In this document: positions 38,520 through 55,231 of the stretch, piece after piece | Numbering within the stretch: position 1 is the first letter of the stretch | Layout of the letters: the number at the start of each line of letters is the position of its first letter | NCBI RefSeq assembly: GCF_022682495.2 | Contig: NC_071390.1 | Coordinates: forward strand, 155,596,583-155,660,582 | Origin: Desmodus rotundus | Lineage: Eukaryota > Chordata > Mammalia > Chiroptera > Phyllostomidae | Direction of reading: 5' to 3' | DNA length: 64,000 nt | Notes under the pieces: generated by a model | The model's input: the letters and a program-made list of their open reading frames with translations, nothing else | Told to the model about the DNA's origin: nothing | Database searches by the model: none | Made by a program: the position numbers and the translations under genes

Positions 38520-39290
38520 TTCAAACTGTGTAACCAGAAATTCAGATAAGAATTCTGTGTCAGCGTAATTTCATTAACTAATATTTAACTGCAGCTTTAC
38601 AATGGCCGTGTACATATAAAAATATGGCCAGTTAACAGGTGGTTCCCTAACAGTTTACTATGCCTGTAAATTCTTAACTTTTCCTAAACACACACTAAGT
38701 AAACTTTTTACTTAGGCCTTGCAAAGATAAACTCATCCACCAAAATTTATCACATTCCTATTTATGATTGTATATGTTTTCATGAACCTTTTTGGTTGTC
38801 TCGCTTTAGACAGGAAATATCCTATGGGTTTAAGTCAATTTGGCAAATTCTCCCCGAGAATAAACTAATAATAACGTCAATAAAGAATAGAGAAGTGGGG
38901 AAAATAAGAGGGAACTGTCTATCCATTTGAAACAAATTGGCTCTGTTAACTGTGCTCTTCCATGCAGATGATAAACTAATTCACAGGCCATGAGTAGCCA
39001 GCAGGGTGGAAGGTGTGCTCCATCCCAACCAATGAAGCTCACCAGGCATTAGAGGAGGCCATAGATTATCCTGGACTAACTCTGTCAACTGTCGGACCAT
39101 TTTCTCTGTTCCCTGCACTCCCTTCAACAGTTACTTCTGCCCTCCCATAGTGCTTAACCTTTCATTTTTATCTTAGGGTATTTCCCCTGCTTTCGATTAT
39201 TTATCATTAACTCATGACACAGCTCCCTCCCCACTAGAATGCAAGTGATGAGACAGTGACTCTAACTTCCTATTTCTCGTGGCATCCGAA
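38520..39290. other. Intergenic spacer, no recognised feature
   Basis: Mixed-composition spacer between an L1 and a MIR. No gene is seen. Confidence 0.6.
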
Positions 39291-39294
39291 ACAG

Positions 39295-39445
39295 TAAGGT
39301 ACCATTAATATTTCCATTTTACAAATGAAAAGAGAGTGAAGTTAAATAAGTGGCCCAAAGTCACTCAGCATATAAGCACCAGCCAGAAAACTAACCCGGA
39401 CACTGTGACTCTAAAACCCGCGCTGAATTGCCTTCTGGTCCCAAG
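39295..39445 (-). repeat. MIR SINE fragment
   Basis: 'TTTCCATTTTACAAATGAAA ... GTTAAATAAGTGGCCCAAAG ... GCGCTGAATTGCCTTCTGG' follows MIR in reverse. Confidence 0.65.
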
Positions 39446-39679
39446 TTTCTCACGTGTAAAGGGAGAGCTGTTTGTCGTGTAGTATTTCTCTGTTTCTGCT
39501 TGTGCTTCGTATCGTTCTAGGTTCTCATGATGTAGCACAAACTCTACTAACCATTACAGTCCCCTCTATAGGATGTGTTCAGTGTTATACAATCACTTCC
39601 CCCAGTACATTTTCTGAAAAGTAGGTTATGTATTTTTTCCTAAGAAAATTGAGCCTTCTTGGTAGGTGTCATAAAGAAT

Positions 39680-40065
39680 GTGGAGTGTCAAAGCAGACTT
39701 TCCGTGTTTAAATGTTGGCTCTGCTCTCTTTTTAAGTTTTTATTTATTGATTTGAGAGAGAGGGAGAGAAACATCGATTGTTGTCCCACTTCTGTATGCA
39801 TTCATTGGCGGATTCTTGGAAGGGCCCTGACGGGTCCGACCGCCTGCAACCTCAGTGCATCAGAAGGACGCTCTAACCAACTGAGCGGCCCGGCCAGGGC
39901 ATGGCTCTGCTATTATTATCTGGCCGTGAGCACGTTCTGCCTTGATTTCTTCATCAACGAAACAGGCGCGATAATCGCCCCTACTTCAGGGTTAGGAAGA
40001 TTAAATGATATAATTCATAAAGCACTTGAGACACAGGTGGTGCTTGATAAATGCTGCCAATTATC
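39680..40065 (+). repeat. MIR SINE, split by a Ves SINE
   Basis: The left part ends in TGTTGGCTCTGCT. After the Ves copy the text resumes with TGGCTCTGCTATTATTATCT and the MIR body 'GATTTCTTCATCAACGAAAC', ending 'TGCTTGATAAATGCTGCCAA'. Confidence 0.65.
39729..39900 (-). mobile_element. Ves SINE inserted in a MIR
   Basis: In reverse it carries the head GCCCTGGCCGGGCCGCTCAG and the A-rich tail as a T-rich start. TGGCTCTGCT on both sides is the target duplication. The middle is shortened. Confidence 0.8.
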
Positions 40066-40404
40066 TGAATAACTACCTTTCAAAATGTAGAACTGTTTTT
40101 CAAAGTAATCATGGTTTTAGGATGTTGGAACTCACAATTCTTTGTGAAGGTAACAAAGCATTAGTCAGACAAGTCTCCTCTGTATTCTAGCAGCGTGGCA
40201 GGTTGTGAGTGTCTGCTTGGGAATTTCAAGTGCTTTAACGTGACCTTGGCTGTCTGGTCTTTCTAACAAGAAGATGTAGTCAAATCACACTCCCTTGTCA
40301 AATTGTTCAAGGCTCCGCTTTGCACTTGGTATATGTCCGGCCACCGTGGTGTTCAAGATGTCTGATCTGATCCTGCCTGTCTCTCCACTCTCTCTTCTTT
40401 GAAT

Positions 40405-40930
40405 TCCTTGTCTAGTTTCCAGAATGTTCCCTGTTCCTTCACACTTGTGGTTGCTTCTCTGCCTTTCTGTGAACTCTGTACTTTGCCTAGCACCTCCTCC
40501 CCTCACTGGCAGCCCTCATCTGTTCCTCCCGCCATGCAGTCTTCTTCACTAAAATCCCTTTAATCTCTCAGGGCTCAGGCCCGGTCTCATCCTCTCCAGA
40601 GGGGTGAGATGCCCTTTGTCTGTGCTGCCAGCACGCTCTGTGTACTTGCCCTGCCATTGCTGTTACCATCGCGAATTCTAAGTGTTGATTGATTAGTTCA
40701 TCTTCCGCTATGTGACTGTGGGCTCCTAGAGAGTGGGAAAGATAGCGGGCTGCTTTTGTGAAGCACGCACACCATCGCAGGTATTTGCTGTCATGCCTGA
40801 GTCCGAGGAAAAAGTGGGTCCTTGCATCAGAACTGCATGCCATTTATCTTGGTCCTCCCGTCCCCTAGCTCAGTGCCTGACCCAGCAGTGGTGTCCAGTG
40901 CATGCTTGTTGAGTGGGACGATATCTGCAA
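40405..40930 (+). repeat. L2 LINE 3' region
   Basis: 'CTCTCAGGGCTCAGGCCCGG', 'TGGGCTCCTAGAGAGTGGGA' and 'AGCTCAGTGCCTGACCCAGC' are in the order of the L2 3' end, ending with CATGCTTGTTGAGTGGG. Confidence 0.6.
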
Positions 40931-40939
40931 ATCTGCCAC

Positions 40940-41800
40940 AGGCTGGCCTTTTTGCCCTGGAATTGTGAATAATGATATTATCAGCTACCTAGCTTCTGGA
41001 GAGAAGTTCAAAGGCATGTACTATATGTCAATAAGTACGTGGGGATATGATTTGATTAATGAAGTATACAATGTCTCCTTCATTTTAAACAGTTTAGAGC
41101 CAGTGACCTGGATTGATGGGAGCATGCTGCTAAGGCAGGGAAGGTTGCAGATGGGACCTTTCAGAATTCTTCAACATTATTCTGCCTACTAGATACAAAT
41201 TGCTTCTCAAAGGGACGGCAAATGAAGTTGCAGCTACTAGAGAAACCTGACAAACTAGATGGTTCTCTAGGGGGCAGTTCTGCCCTCTAGAGGACATTGC
41301 GAATTGTGTGGGTGCACCTCTGGCCTCCGTGTATGTGGGACAGGTGTGCTGTGGGCGTTCACTGGAGAGACCCCAGAGTACACGGGACAGTATGCACATC
41401 GAAAGACTTGCCGTCCGTCGACATGACTTTGGAATGTCCCACCATTCCTTTCGGTGGAAAAACCTAATCCCATTTTCCATCTAGAGTGATATTAGCACCA
41501 TCTTAATATACACTGAGATTTCCAGATATAAAACTACTGTGCAAATCAAAAGAAGATCAAACTTTGCTTTGTTCACAAAAACCGCATTAACAGCGGCAGT
41601 GCGACTGTGGTGTGGGAGCCCCCAGTCCAGCAACCCTGGTTCGGTCTGGATTTGGGACTGTCACGTGTCAGTAATTGTGTGTGAGCGGTTCGCATCTGAA
41701 CCCTTTGCTTAGTCTGCCGAGCCATTATACTTTGAAATAAAGTACTTTCCCTTTCTTTCTCCTTTCTATTTACCGTGAGGGCATTGTGTTGATTTTTTAA
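40940..41800. other. Intergenic spacer, no recognised feature
   Basis: The minus-strand open frame at 41130-41480 resembles no family. No transposon is recognised. Confidence 0.6.
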
Positions 41801-41813
41801 ATTATAGGTGTAG

Positions 41814-42018
41814 CTCTGGCTGGTGTGGCTCAGCTGGTTAGGCATCATCCCACAAACCAAAAGGTCACAGGTGCAATTCCAGGTCCGGGCACATGCCTGG
41901 ATTGCAGGTTCGGTCAGGGCGTATAGGAAAGGCAACCAATCAATGTTTCTCACATCGATGTGTCTCTCCCTCTCTCCCTTCCCCCTCTCTAAAATCAAAA
42001 GTAAAACAAAATGGTTAA
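41814..42018 (+). mobile_element. Ves SINE, full length
   Basis: It starts CTCTGGCTGGTGTGGCTCAG and continues with GCATCATCCCACAAACC, GGGCACATGCCTGGATTG and the pyrimidine-rich CTCTCCCTCTCTCCCTTCCC before an A-rich tail. Confidence 0.88.
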
Positions 42019-42089
42019 AAAACCAGTCTAATGACATATGGATGTGTTCCAGAGCGTGCTCTCAAATGGTTCTCCTTTGATGCTCAGCC

Positions 42090-42165
42090 TTTTCTCTTTT
42101 CCTCTCTCCTTCCCTCACTCCCCTCCTCCCTTCCTTCTTTCCTTTCCTGCTTCCTTTCTTCCTTT
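42090..42165. repeat. Pyrimidine-rich (CTTC)n-like tract
   Basis: About 75 bp almost free of purines, made of CCTT and CTTT units. Confidence 0.7.
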
Positions 42166-42829
42166 TGTTCTTAATTATGTGGGCTAATTTGGTATACCGA
42201 AGTCAGGCCACTTTGAGAGACGGAGAAAGTAGGAGACTGGAAGTCAGAGCTCCTTGGCCCTTAGCTGGGCAAAGGCCCAATATCTTCAAACTTGTTTCAG
42301 AGAGGCAGACCCAGATGACTCTCTTAGGTCAGAATGTATCTAACCAGCTGTGTTTGAAAACAGCTGCTAAGGGTGACCTATGATAGCATGAATTCATATA
42401 AACTTGGATTCCCAAACCACACCTGCAGGTAGGTAACAAAACTGAGGCCAGGTGGGCAAGACCAGGCAGGAGGCTGGTGAATATCAGGTCCCGTCGGAAA
42501 AGAGCCGGCATGACCCCATGGCAGTATGGGGCCCTTGGCACCACATCTTCTGGGGTCAGGAGAAACCAGAAATCCAGATTCTCATGAGAAATAGCCCAAC
42601 CTGGCTGAGGCTGCATGCAGCCCACAGGCTCTAGAAAAATTCACTTCCTTTGCTTTCAGGAGCCCCAATGCAGGAAATAGCTTTTTAATGTACTTCAAAA
42701 TCAGTGTAAGATCTTTTTTCTTTGCATTTCAAATATGAAGTGTTAAGTAAAGATGTTTCCTTTTACTGAATAGCAAAGAGTACCATTAAGGAGATAAAAT
42801 GAAGCGCTTTGATCTAAAATTTCAAATAA

Positions 42830-43865
42830 GTTTCATGAAAACAAAGTATTTTATTTATTCTCACCCAGCAGGATATATGCCCAAATATGTAGTCATCAGA
42901 CACGGAATTCAGTGGTATTTGCGATATGTGATATTAGATTATTATAACCAGTAGCTGGACTTTGGACTCCACAGTTATTATTAACATAAAAAATTACAGT
43001 GTGACTACTAAATAATTAGTACCGTCAGTGGGGTAAATCCATTAAATTACAAATCTTTACATTTGTACATTCCTCATTTTACATGTAAATGCTTTAAGAT
43101 CCAACTGCCCAACTTTCATTTAAACATGAAATGTTGCTGAACAAAAAGTCTGCAATAAATATTCCCTCAGGTGAATGGGGAAATGCTTCTATATACACTC
43201 TGTGTTACAATGAGTATCTGAGTAAATATTCAACACTTGAAACTCCTCCCGTGGTTATTGAGATCTTGCATTCTGAAAAAGCTCTTATATTTTAAACAAA
43301 ATGTAGTTATTAACTTAAAAATGAACTCTTTCTTACGATGCTAACATTACTCCTGGTTAGTTTTGCTTCCGAAATCACAAAAGGTTGTTCGCAGTCCACT
43401 CAGTCTACTTGGTGGTTAATTCTTGTAAGTGAACCTTCAGTAATTACAATCAGGCATTTTCCTTTGCTTATTTAAGTATACATGTGTATTATAACTCACT
43501 GAACAACTTCTAACGAAAACAAGAACATGTAGACCTTTTCTAAACAGTATAGCTGAGTTGTCCCATAAAAATCTTCAGCCTGTTTGCAACTTCAGAGTTG
43601 AACTGCTGTATATTTTGAATAAAAGTAGCATAAATTGAAATCTAATGGTCGCCATGTTTTCAAAGCAAGAAAGCAATTATCTAGCCCAGTCACTCTGTGA
43701 TTGGAGCCAGGAACTTTAAAGACTGGAAGGCGTCGTATTTTCTTAGCACTCTCTCCATGCCATTGCCGGGTTCAAGGGAAGTTTCCTCAGAAACACTTGT
43801 GGCAATGGCAGCAGCATCCACCTGTCTGCCACGGCACTACGTGGTGGCTTTATGGCCGTGGCCTG
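42830..43865 (-). other. SHISA3: SHISA3 3' untranslated region (probable extent)
   Basis: AT-rich sequence without open frames or recognisable transposons runs from the stop codon to a pair of overlapping minus-strand AATAAA hexamers (42859-42850). The length of about 1 kb is plausible for this gene. The end point is inferred. Confidence 0.55.
42850..42859 (-). terminator. SHISA3: Probable SHISA3 poly(A) signals (overlapping AATAAATAAA)
   Basis: Two AATAAA hexamers overlap on the minus strand about 1.0 kb after the SHISA3 stop codon. They are the first canonical signals I see downstream in that direction. Confidence 0.55.
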
Positions 43866-48080
<4,215 letters not shown>

Positions 48081-48304
48081 AGGGTTTGCTTTTTATGGGT
48101 GTAATAAAAAACGACGGCGGTGGCTGAGGTCTGCGGACTCTTCTGTCGCCTGCTGCACGGTCCCGGATTCATTCCTGGGACACCTGTTCTAAGGATTCTG
48201 GACGGATAACGTGGTTTTTAGAGGCCGCCAATATGTGCGCTGAGTTTTCCACCCACGTTTCCACTTTTTTTTTTTTTAACTCTAGGCGAGTTGTCACATT
48301 TTCA

Positions 48305-48325
48305 CAAATACACACACACACACAA
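48305..48325. repeat. Short (CA)n microsatellite
   Basis: About ten CA units just beyond the CpG island. Confidence 0.8.
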
Positions 48326-48329
48326 GCAC

Positions 48330-50275
48330 TCCTTTCCCCATCCCCTGGTCGGCGCGCCGCCGGGTGGAGAGTCGCGGGTCACAGCACCCTGCCGAGGGCA
48401 GCTCCAACAGCCTCAAAGAGCCCGAGTTCCCTCCGCTCATGCTCGCACAGGAAATCAAAGGGCAAAATTAATGATAATCGAGCAGATCTGAACTTCTGTT
48501 CGGGCGAAGAAACACATTTATTTAAATGATGGGTCCCTTGTGGGCCATTTTCAGGGGCACTGCTCCTTTAGAGGCGTAAGTGCCTTATGAAGCTGGTGTT
48601 ACGTGAAACCTGGGCTCGGCTCAAGAATTTACTTTACTGACTGCATCCTGGACTTCCTCTCACCGGGCATCGGTGTGTGTGCATGTGTTCCGCGTGTCTC
48701 TATGCGTCAAGCACGCTGGATGTCCCCTGTCCTTGATTTAGATGTTGGCAAGTTGAGTGAGACAAGAGTCCACGTTTGCTGTGACCAGAAATAAAAGCGT
48801 GCGGTCAAAAGCATGTACCGCGTTTGCAGCTCCCGAAGCTCCCGGTGGGTTCCGAGAAGGTAGCAAATTCTGAAGGAAACAGATTTCTGATGTAAAAAAT
48901 CTCAAAGTATATTCCAGGTAAAGAATGACTTCTGATTTCTGATTTTAATTACTGGGATTAGCATTTAGTCATGCGAATGTAAAAATAGGGCCCCAGGTTT
49001 CAGATACGCAGTAGGACTTGTATGTCTGTGTTTAACATTACTGCTCTCCTAGATATTCTTGGGACAGTACTAAGCTGTAAAGTAAAACCAAATTAGGCTC
49101 AGGCTTTTAACACCAACAATGGGACACTTTTCCTTGACTTCAAAATTAAGCATATGGAAATTGTTTTGCAGAAGTGGCTCAGATACTGTGTTTTTATTTA
49201 CAAGAAAAAAGTTTTGCCAGACGTAGAGGGCTTTTTTTAAGTTGCTCTTTAGGACTGTTGTTTGGATTATATATATCCTGAGCAATTAAGAGGGAAAGTC
49301 ATTTAGAACCACAGCAAAGGTGAGACATAGCGATTATAATAAGATGATAAAACTACAAAGACATGTTTACGGCTAATAACTTTCCCAGAACCACACCTCT
49401 TAATATTATTTTTGTTAAATTGAGAGGAATTCCATTACATCACAACTGCATAAAGTTCTGAAGCAGCAACCCTCACTAGCCCCCAAGGGTCAAGTTTCTC
49501 ATTACCCAGCTGTTCTTTGATAGCACTAATATTTTAAGGAGTGATTTGTTGGCACTCACCTCCCATTAATTACCTTCCCTGTGCCACAGTGGGATTCTTT
49601 TCCTTAGGACACCAGCTATAATGAATTCCCTCATTCAAAGCTTCTGTCTATTTGACTTATTTAGAGGGTATTTAACTCAAATTTAGTTGGATATTTACAA
49701 ATGGAAAGTAACCAGACCTTCAAATGACTTGATCCTTGGTAGGTCAGATGCGCTCCCGCCGTGCTTCCGTATCTAGGTCCTGATCCCAAGTGCCTTCAAA
49801 CTATTGTAACCCGCGGTTCAGGGGCCTGCGAAGGGGACGTGTGTTCGGTTCCTTCACACAGAACATCTTCTCAAATGTTACACTGACAAATTTTAACTGC
49901 AAAAGGGATGTTTTCAGAATGCTCTTGGAGCACAGTAAGAGAATATATACTTCCTTTTTAGGTTTAGAAATCCTCAAAGTGTCTGTTATTCTGTTCTACT
50001 TTAGTAGGGAAAGAAGATGAGACCAGACCCCCCTCAAAGACTCCAGAGGGAGGACATGGAGATGGAAAACAAAATCGACACCATCTGGGGTACTATAGAG
50101 CAATTTTAGAAATTCTGTATTTTTCCTTATCTCAGAAATACAAATTCCATATTTTGATGGAGAACACGATCTTAAGTGGCCATTTCTTCAGCCTACATTC
50201 TCTTGTGGCCCTGCCTCCAGGAAATTGTATAGGAAATGAGTTAAATGATATGATGTCTGGGATTTGCTTTAATAA
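48330..50275. other. Sequence upstream of SHISA3, no recognised feature
   Basis: GC falls quickly away from the CpG island and the sequence becomes AT-rich. I recognise no gene or transposon. Distal SHISA3 enhancers could lie here but cannot be identified by eye. Confidence 0.55.
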
Positions 50276-50280
50276 ACGCC

Positions 50281-50476
50281 AGGAAAAAGAGGGAGGAAGA
50301 GAGGGAGGGAGAGAGAGAGAGGAGGAGGAGGAGAGAGAGAGGAAGAAGGAGAAAGAGAAGGAGGAGGAGGAAAGGGAGGAAGAGGGGGAAGAGGAGAAGA
50401 AAAAGAGGAAGAAAACAGAAAGAGGAGGGGGAAGAAGCAGAAGAAGGGAGGGAGGAAGGAAGGAAAAAAGAAAAGG
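50281..50476 (+). repeat. Polypurine tract of 196 bp
   Basis: Purines only from 50281 to 50415 (135 bp). Two single C interruptions (50416, 50438) occur before a T ends the tract at 50477. It is made of GGA, GA and GAA units without a fixed period. The tract produces long false open frames on both strands. Confidence 0.95.
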
Positions 50477-51247
50477 TAGGGAAATGGAGATGTGAAGATG
50501 GAGAAGAAAAAACTGAAACACAACAATTGGCAATAAGGTAAGAATTGTAGATGGGCAAAAGGTGCAATTCTATTGTTTATGTATGAATGAAAGTTACTTG
50601 TTAAAATGTTTTTTATTGTTAACAGGAATCTTTAACAGCATGAAACTAGCACCGAATTGCTTTCAAACCATGTCTTATTCACTTCTCTTTGTTCTTCTTC
50701 GGAGCAAAGTGAACAATTGAGAAAAGCAAAAGCAGAGAAGTGAAGAAAAACAGGGAAAATGGTTGCATCAGAAGGGGGTTGGAACTTAAACATACTAAGG
50801 AAAGGGGGAGAAAAGGCCACAGGAATACAGAAGTGAAAAAATAAATTAAAAATGACAATTAACTTTGGCTATGGAAATTCCTCCAGCTGATTTGCACTGG
50901 ATTCAGAAATAAAATAGAAAACAAGAAGTTTTCAATCCTCCTCCCTCAACTTCCTTCCTGTTAGTGATGAGTTATCACCAAACTTCCTTTAATCACTTTG
51001 CCCGTGACTTAAAGGAATTCTATTCCTTGGATCACTCACTATAAACTTCTTCTTCCAGGACCAGGTCAATCCGAGTTACTGGAAAGGTATTTCTTCTCAA
51101 ATTCGCTTTGGAACATATTCACATCTAGGGAATAGCAGGGTGCCCAGAAGCATACTCCCAGACACAAGCTGGACCTCTCCCCAGCCTGTGCTTTGAGGGC
51201 CTCACACTGTTGGTTTATAAAGAGGGGATTAGACATAGGGTTCCTGG

Positions 51248-51396
51248 AGCCGTGCTTCTCAAACCAAACGTGCATATGAATCACCTGGAGACCTTGTTAA
51301 AATGCAGAATTTGATCCCCAGGGTCTGCGGAGGGGCCTAAGGCTCTGCATTCCCAGAAAGCTCCCAGATGATGGGGAGGCTGCTGGTCTGATCACC
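51248..51396. mobile_element. MER20-type hAT DNA transposon relic
   Basis: 'TGCTTCTCAAACC ... GTGCATATGAATCACCTGGA ... CTTGTTAAAATGCAGAATTT ... GGCTGCTGGTCTGATCACC' follows the MER20 consensus from end to end with small deletions. Confidence 0.7.
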
Positions 51397-51399
51397 ACC

Positions 51400-52250
51400 C
51401 TCTGTGCCCTCGGCCCTTGCCTCCAACCGCAGGGGAAGGAATTAATTGAGCCAAAGGGCCATGGCCACCCAAAGCTGATTCCCTCCTTTTCTGTACCAGT
51501 TTCTGGGTTGTGCGATTCTAGCAGTCCTGCTCGTATAAACCCAAGCTTGCCCCTAGGGTTGCAGAAGTCTCTCCCTGGTCTTAAGTGGTTCTTGGGGAAG
51601 GTGGTTAAAAACTTGTAAACTCAGGCGAGGGCGCTCAAACAGGTACAGGAGAGGTCCCCTGCAGTGCAAGATAGAGTTGGGGATGGAGATGAGAAGGAAG
51701 GGACAGAGCAGATGCAGGGTGGTGGCCTCCACACTATTCTTACCCTAGCCCATCACAGGGACTCAGTACACAGTCACAGAGGCAATCAGTGAATGGTTGA
51801 ATAAATGACAAAACCAGTGCTTTCCCTTAGTCATTCTACAACATTTACCATACCTCACTGTAATTGTGTGCTTTCCCCATTAGTATGACCTCCTTCTTCC
51901 TTATTATACCCTGGAACCTAGCAGAGCACCTGGTACATAGTGACTGCTCAGTAAATGTTGAGTCACTAACTGGCATGAACAGTAGATGACTGGTTGAGAA
52001 CTCGTGACAACTGACATACATCTCACTACTGTCTAGAGCGGCCACTATCGAGTCTCCGGGAGCTGGACCAGTGGAGAGCCGGGTGACTTTCCTGGGCAGG
52101 AGGTCAACTCCTGATGATTTCATTGTAAACATAGCTCAGCAAGAGCTGTCCCATGTGTAGTGCTGCTAAAATGGGACAGTCACCACCGGATGCCCCGAGG
52201 AGAGAGTAGTGATACTTGTACAAGAGAATAGAGTTATAATGAAGAGGAAA
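51400..52250. other. Intergenic, with a short L2/MIR tail
   Basis: No gene. 'CACCTGGTACATAGTGACTG' with 'CTCAGTAAATGTTGAG' near 51,930-51,965 is the end of an old MIR or L2. Confidence 0.5.
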
Positions 52251-52259
52251 TCAGCCAAC

Positions 52260-52500
52260 ACAGTAGAAAGAACACTCTAGAGTTGAGTCAGACAAGTCTG
52301 GGTTTGAGTGTGCCTCTTTTTGATCACGTGACCTTGAACAAGGTCATTTCAGCTTACTGAACCTCAACTTCTGTGCCTCTAAAATGAGGGGGGTGGAAGG
52401 GAATGGCTTCTTCCATAAAGGAAGGTTGTAGGATTTAAAACAAAACATGTAGCAAGTCTGACTCAGAGTAAGGGGTTTCAGAACCAGTAGGTATTACCCA
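52260..52500 (+). repeat. MIR SINE
   Basis: 'GACAAGTCTGGGTTTGAGTG ... ACGTGACCTTGAACAAGGTC ... CTGAACCTCAACTTCTGTGC' follows MIR in sense. Confidence 0.7.
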
Positions 52501-52509
52501 CCACCAGCT

Positions 52510-55220
52510 GGTTTGAATCTATAGTCAAATAATCACAGTAAGTTCCTGCTGACCAGAATAGGCCTATGCCCTGATTAATTTGGGTGGATTATTTACAGTT
52601 CTCCATCATTCATTCCGTTATTCATTCAATATGCCCATTCATAACCACTGGCAATTGAATATTGATTATTCAATTTTAGATTTGTTCTCCTGAGTCGTGC
52701 CTCAAAGCTAGGAGCAGAGGAGGATAAGGGTGGGTGTCAGATGACCACAGAGTAGGGACAGACCCTGCTGGACAGACCTTATTTCAGCTGGATTTCTATA
52801 AGGTGTATCCCCGAGAACAGGTGGGCATTTAATAAGTATCCAGTTAGTCTGCAATTCCATATTATGTCAGTAGAGATGTAATTTATTAACCTGAGCTCCT
52901 GGCATTCTTCCAGTGCATGTATAATAGAAAGACATTTTTCATGCAGAAATATAAATTAAATTAATTGGCATCCATATTTAATTGAAACTTCCTTGACAGT
53001 AGATGGATTCTCCCCCAAGGCCACCACTTACTCAGCAAGGGGCATTTCCTTCTGAGTGCTTGCACAATGAAGAGAGGCCAGCCCCACTTCCTGGGGCTCC
53101 CCAAGGAGCTGGCTTTCAGCAGGGTTTAAAGCAGCACAGAAAGTGAACTGACCCTGGAAAAGTGGTAAGTTGCTGCTTTTATTTTAATTTTTTTCTCCTT
53201 TTTCAAATAGCCTGTATTTGGTTAGCTCTGCTGGTCACGTACGGGGCCAATGAGGCAAAGGTCCTAACTTCCACCCTCTGTGGGTCAACTAAGTTTCCTC
53301 TCTCTCAGGAATACAGAATGCACACTTGACCTTGGCTCACAAACACCTGCTGTGAGTTATTTGAGGGTGAGAGCCAGAGAACTTGGATGAAACGACGAGA
53401 ACAGATCTGAAGCATGGAAAATGAACTCAGTGTTACCCACCCCTTCAGCAAACGGGCTGACAGTGTCACCCTCCCGAATGGCAGTGCTCGGCATCTAGCA
53501 CTTGTGTGCCCTCCATCCCGTCCTCAGAACTGCGCATCGAATTCTTTCTGCTTTACCCGCTCCAGCATCTGTCTCTATCCAGCTGTTCGTCTGCACAATC
53601 GGTCCACTTCATTCCTCTTTAGCTTAGTTTTTGTAATCAAGGACAAGAAGAAAATTCATCCTTAGCATCCTTTTTTTCTTTTTTTGGCTTCTTCACTTGA
53701 ATAGGGCTTGAAATAGAGGTCACGTTTGTAGCTGTCTGCTGTTTGTAGCTGGTCCAGTTGAGTAAATTCAAAAGTAGGATGCAGTAATTCTTCAGTTTAC
53801 ATGCCATTCTGCCTCTTCCATCTAGAACTTGTTCGGAAACCTCGGCTCTCTCGAACACGGGAAATCCAGGAAATCATCACCACCCACCTGGTCTTCCTAA
53901 GAAAGCATAAAAAGTCACAGTCTGCTACCCTATTTTGTATACTTTGTTGATAAGGGAGTGACTTACTTCCTCACATGGGGTTTACTTTTCTGTATCTATC
54001 TATTCTGTCTCTCTTCATTTTTCTCTGGGCCTGAGCAGAAGTAGTGCATGGTTGGCAAGTTCATGGTTTATTCTCTAAGCTCAGAAAGGGCCCGTGACCC
54101 TCCCTTTCCCAGCCCCACCTTGGCTCTCATGGGTGCTGTGGATTCTCCACCCTCCCGCTGCCCTCCTCAGGTTTAGCTGGTTCGGAGCCATCTATCCGCA
54201 GTCCTTGGCTACAGAGCAAATCGTCCTCAACGTGGCAAACCCGCCAACCAGCACCATCAGCTATTGTCCCTGTCACCGTTAGAGCATGAGGGACCTTTTA
54301 GATCCCCCTACACCACACAGGACCCAAGAGGGGCTCCAGAAGGCGAACCTACTCCCTCCCTCTCTGCCCATCCGCCCCTCACTGCCATTTTAACTGGCTT
54401 CTTCCCACAGAGCAAGGTCACACACCATGGCTGTCTCCCCGCAAGAGTCCCGAATAGAGAAAGGAGCAAATCCCACTCTGCTTTTTATTCAACCCTGAAT
54501 TTTCTGACTCTACCTCCCCTCCCCTCTCCCTCACAGGACTTGGGATTGGTAAGGAGTAACCAGAACCCACTTATCTCACCAATTACTTCTTAAATGTGTG
54601 CCCTTCTGTTACCCATACACCCCTGGGGCTGGGGAGTACAAGCTTTCCCTTTTCCCCAAGGGTCAGGTACTTTCCTAACATCATTTACTGGTTCTTTCTA
54701 CCAGTGGCTTTGCTTAAGCCCGACACAGACGTACTTAATAGTAAAGGACAACTTCAGGAACTTAGACAATCGTCAGATTCTCAAGACCACTGTCTCTCTA
54801 TGGACTTAAAAAAAAAATTCCCATGTTGATAATCTACCTAAACGTTGACCTTTTCTTTCTCTTTCTTGTTTTAACAAATTCTGAACACTTTTATATAAAT
54901 GGATGCCATCGGCTGACTAAGGGGAAGGTTACAAAAACAAATATGTTGTTCAAGATATTGATATATTTAACAAATACCTTTTACAGGAATAATTTATTTT
55001 CATAATTATGATCACATGTGGTGGTCAGTATTTAAGTACTTAGTGTCTGCAGACATGAACACATATGCACACAGTGTTGGTATTTCCACCATGAAATTTG
55101 GGAATAATTCCTCACCATTATTTATAAGAGTGGGTGGGCTTTTGTAAGCATAGAAGTAGGCTTACTTTCTCATGCTTGGTCCAAAAAAGTAATTTCAATG
55201 CAGACAAGGAAAATTTATTC
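52510..55220. other. Intergenic, no recognised gene
   Basis: Mixed sequence. At 54,060-54,830 it is pyrimidine-rich with several overlapping plus-strand open frames of 60-109 codons. None resembles a known protein and no splice pattern links them. I cannot assign this part. Confidence 0.5.
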
Positions 55221-55231
55221 TTCTCCTAGAC

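Noticed and set aside
50132..50567. Glu/Lys/Arg-rich and Ser/Leu/Pro-rich open frames
   Set aside because: They are translations of the purine tract and its complement, not proteins.
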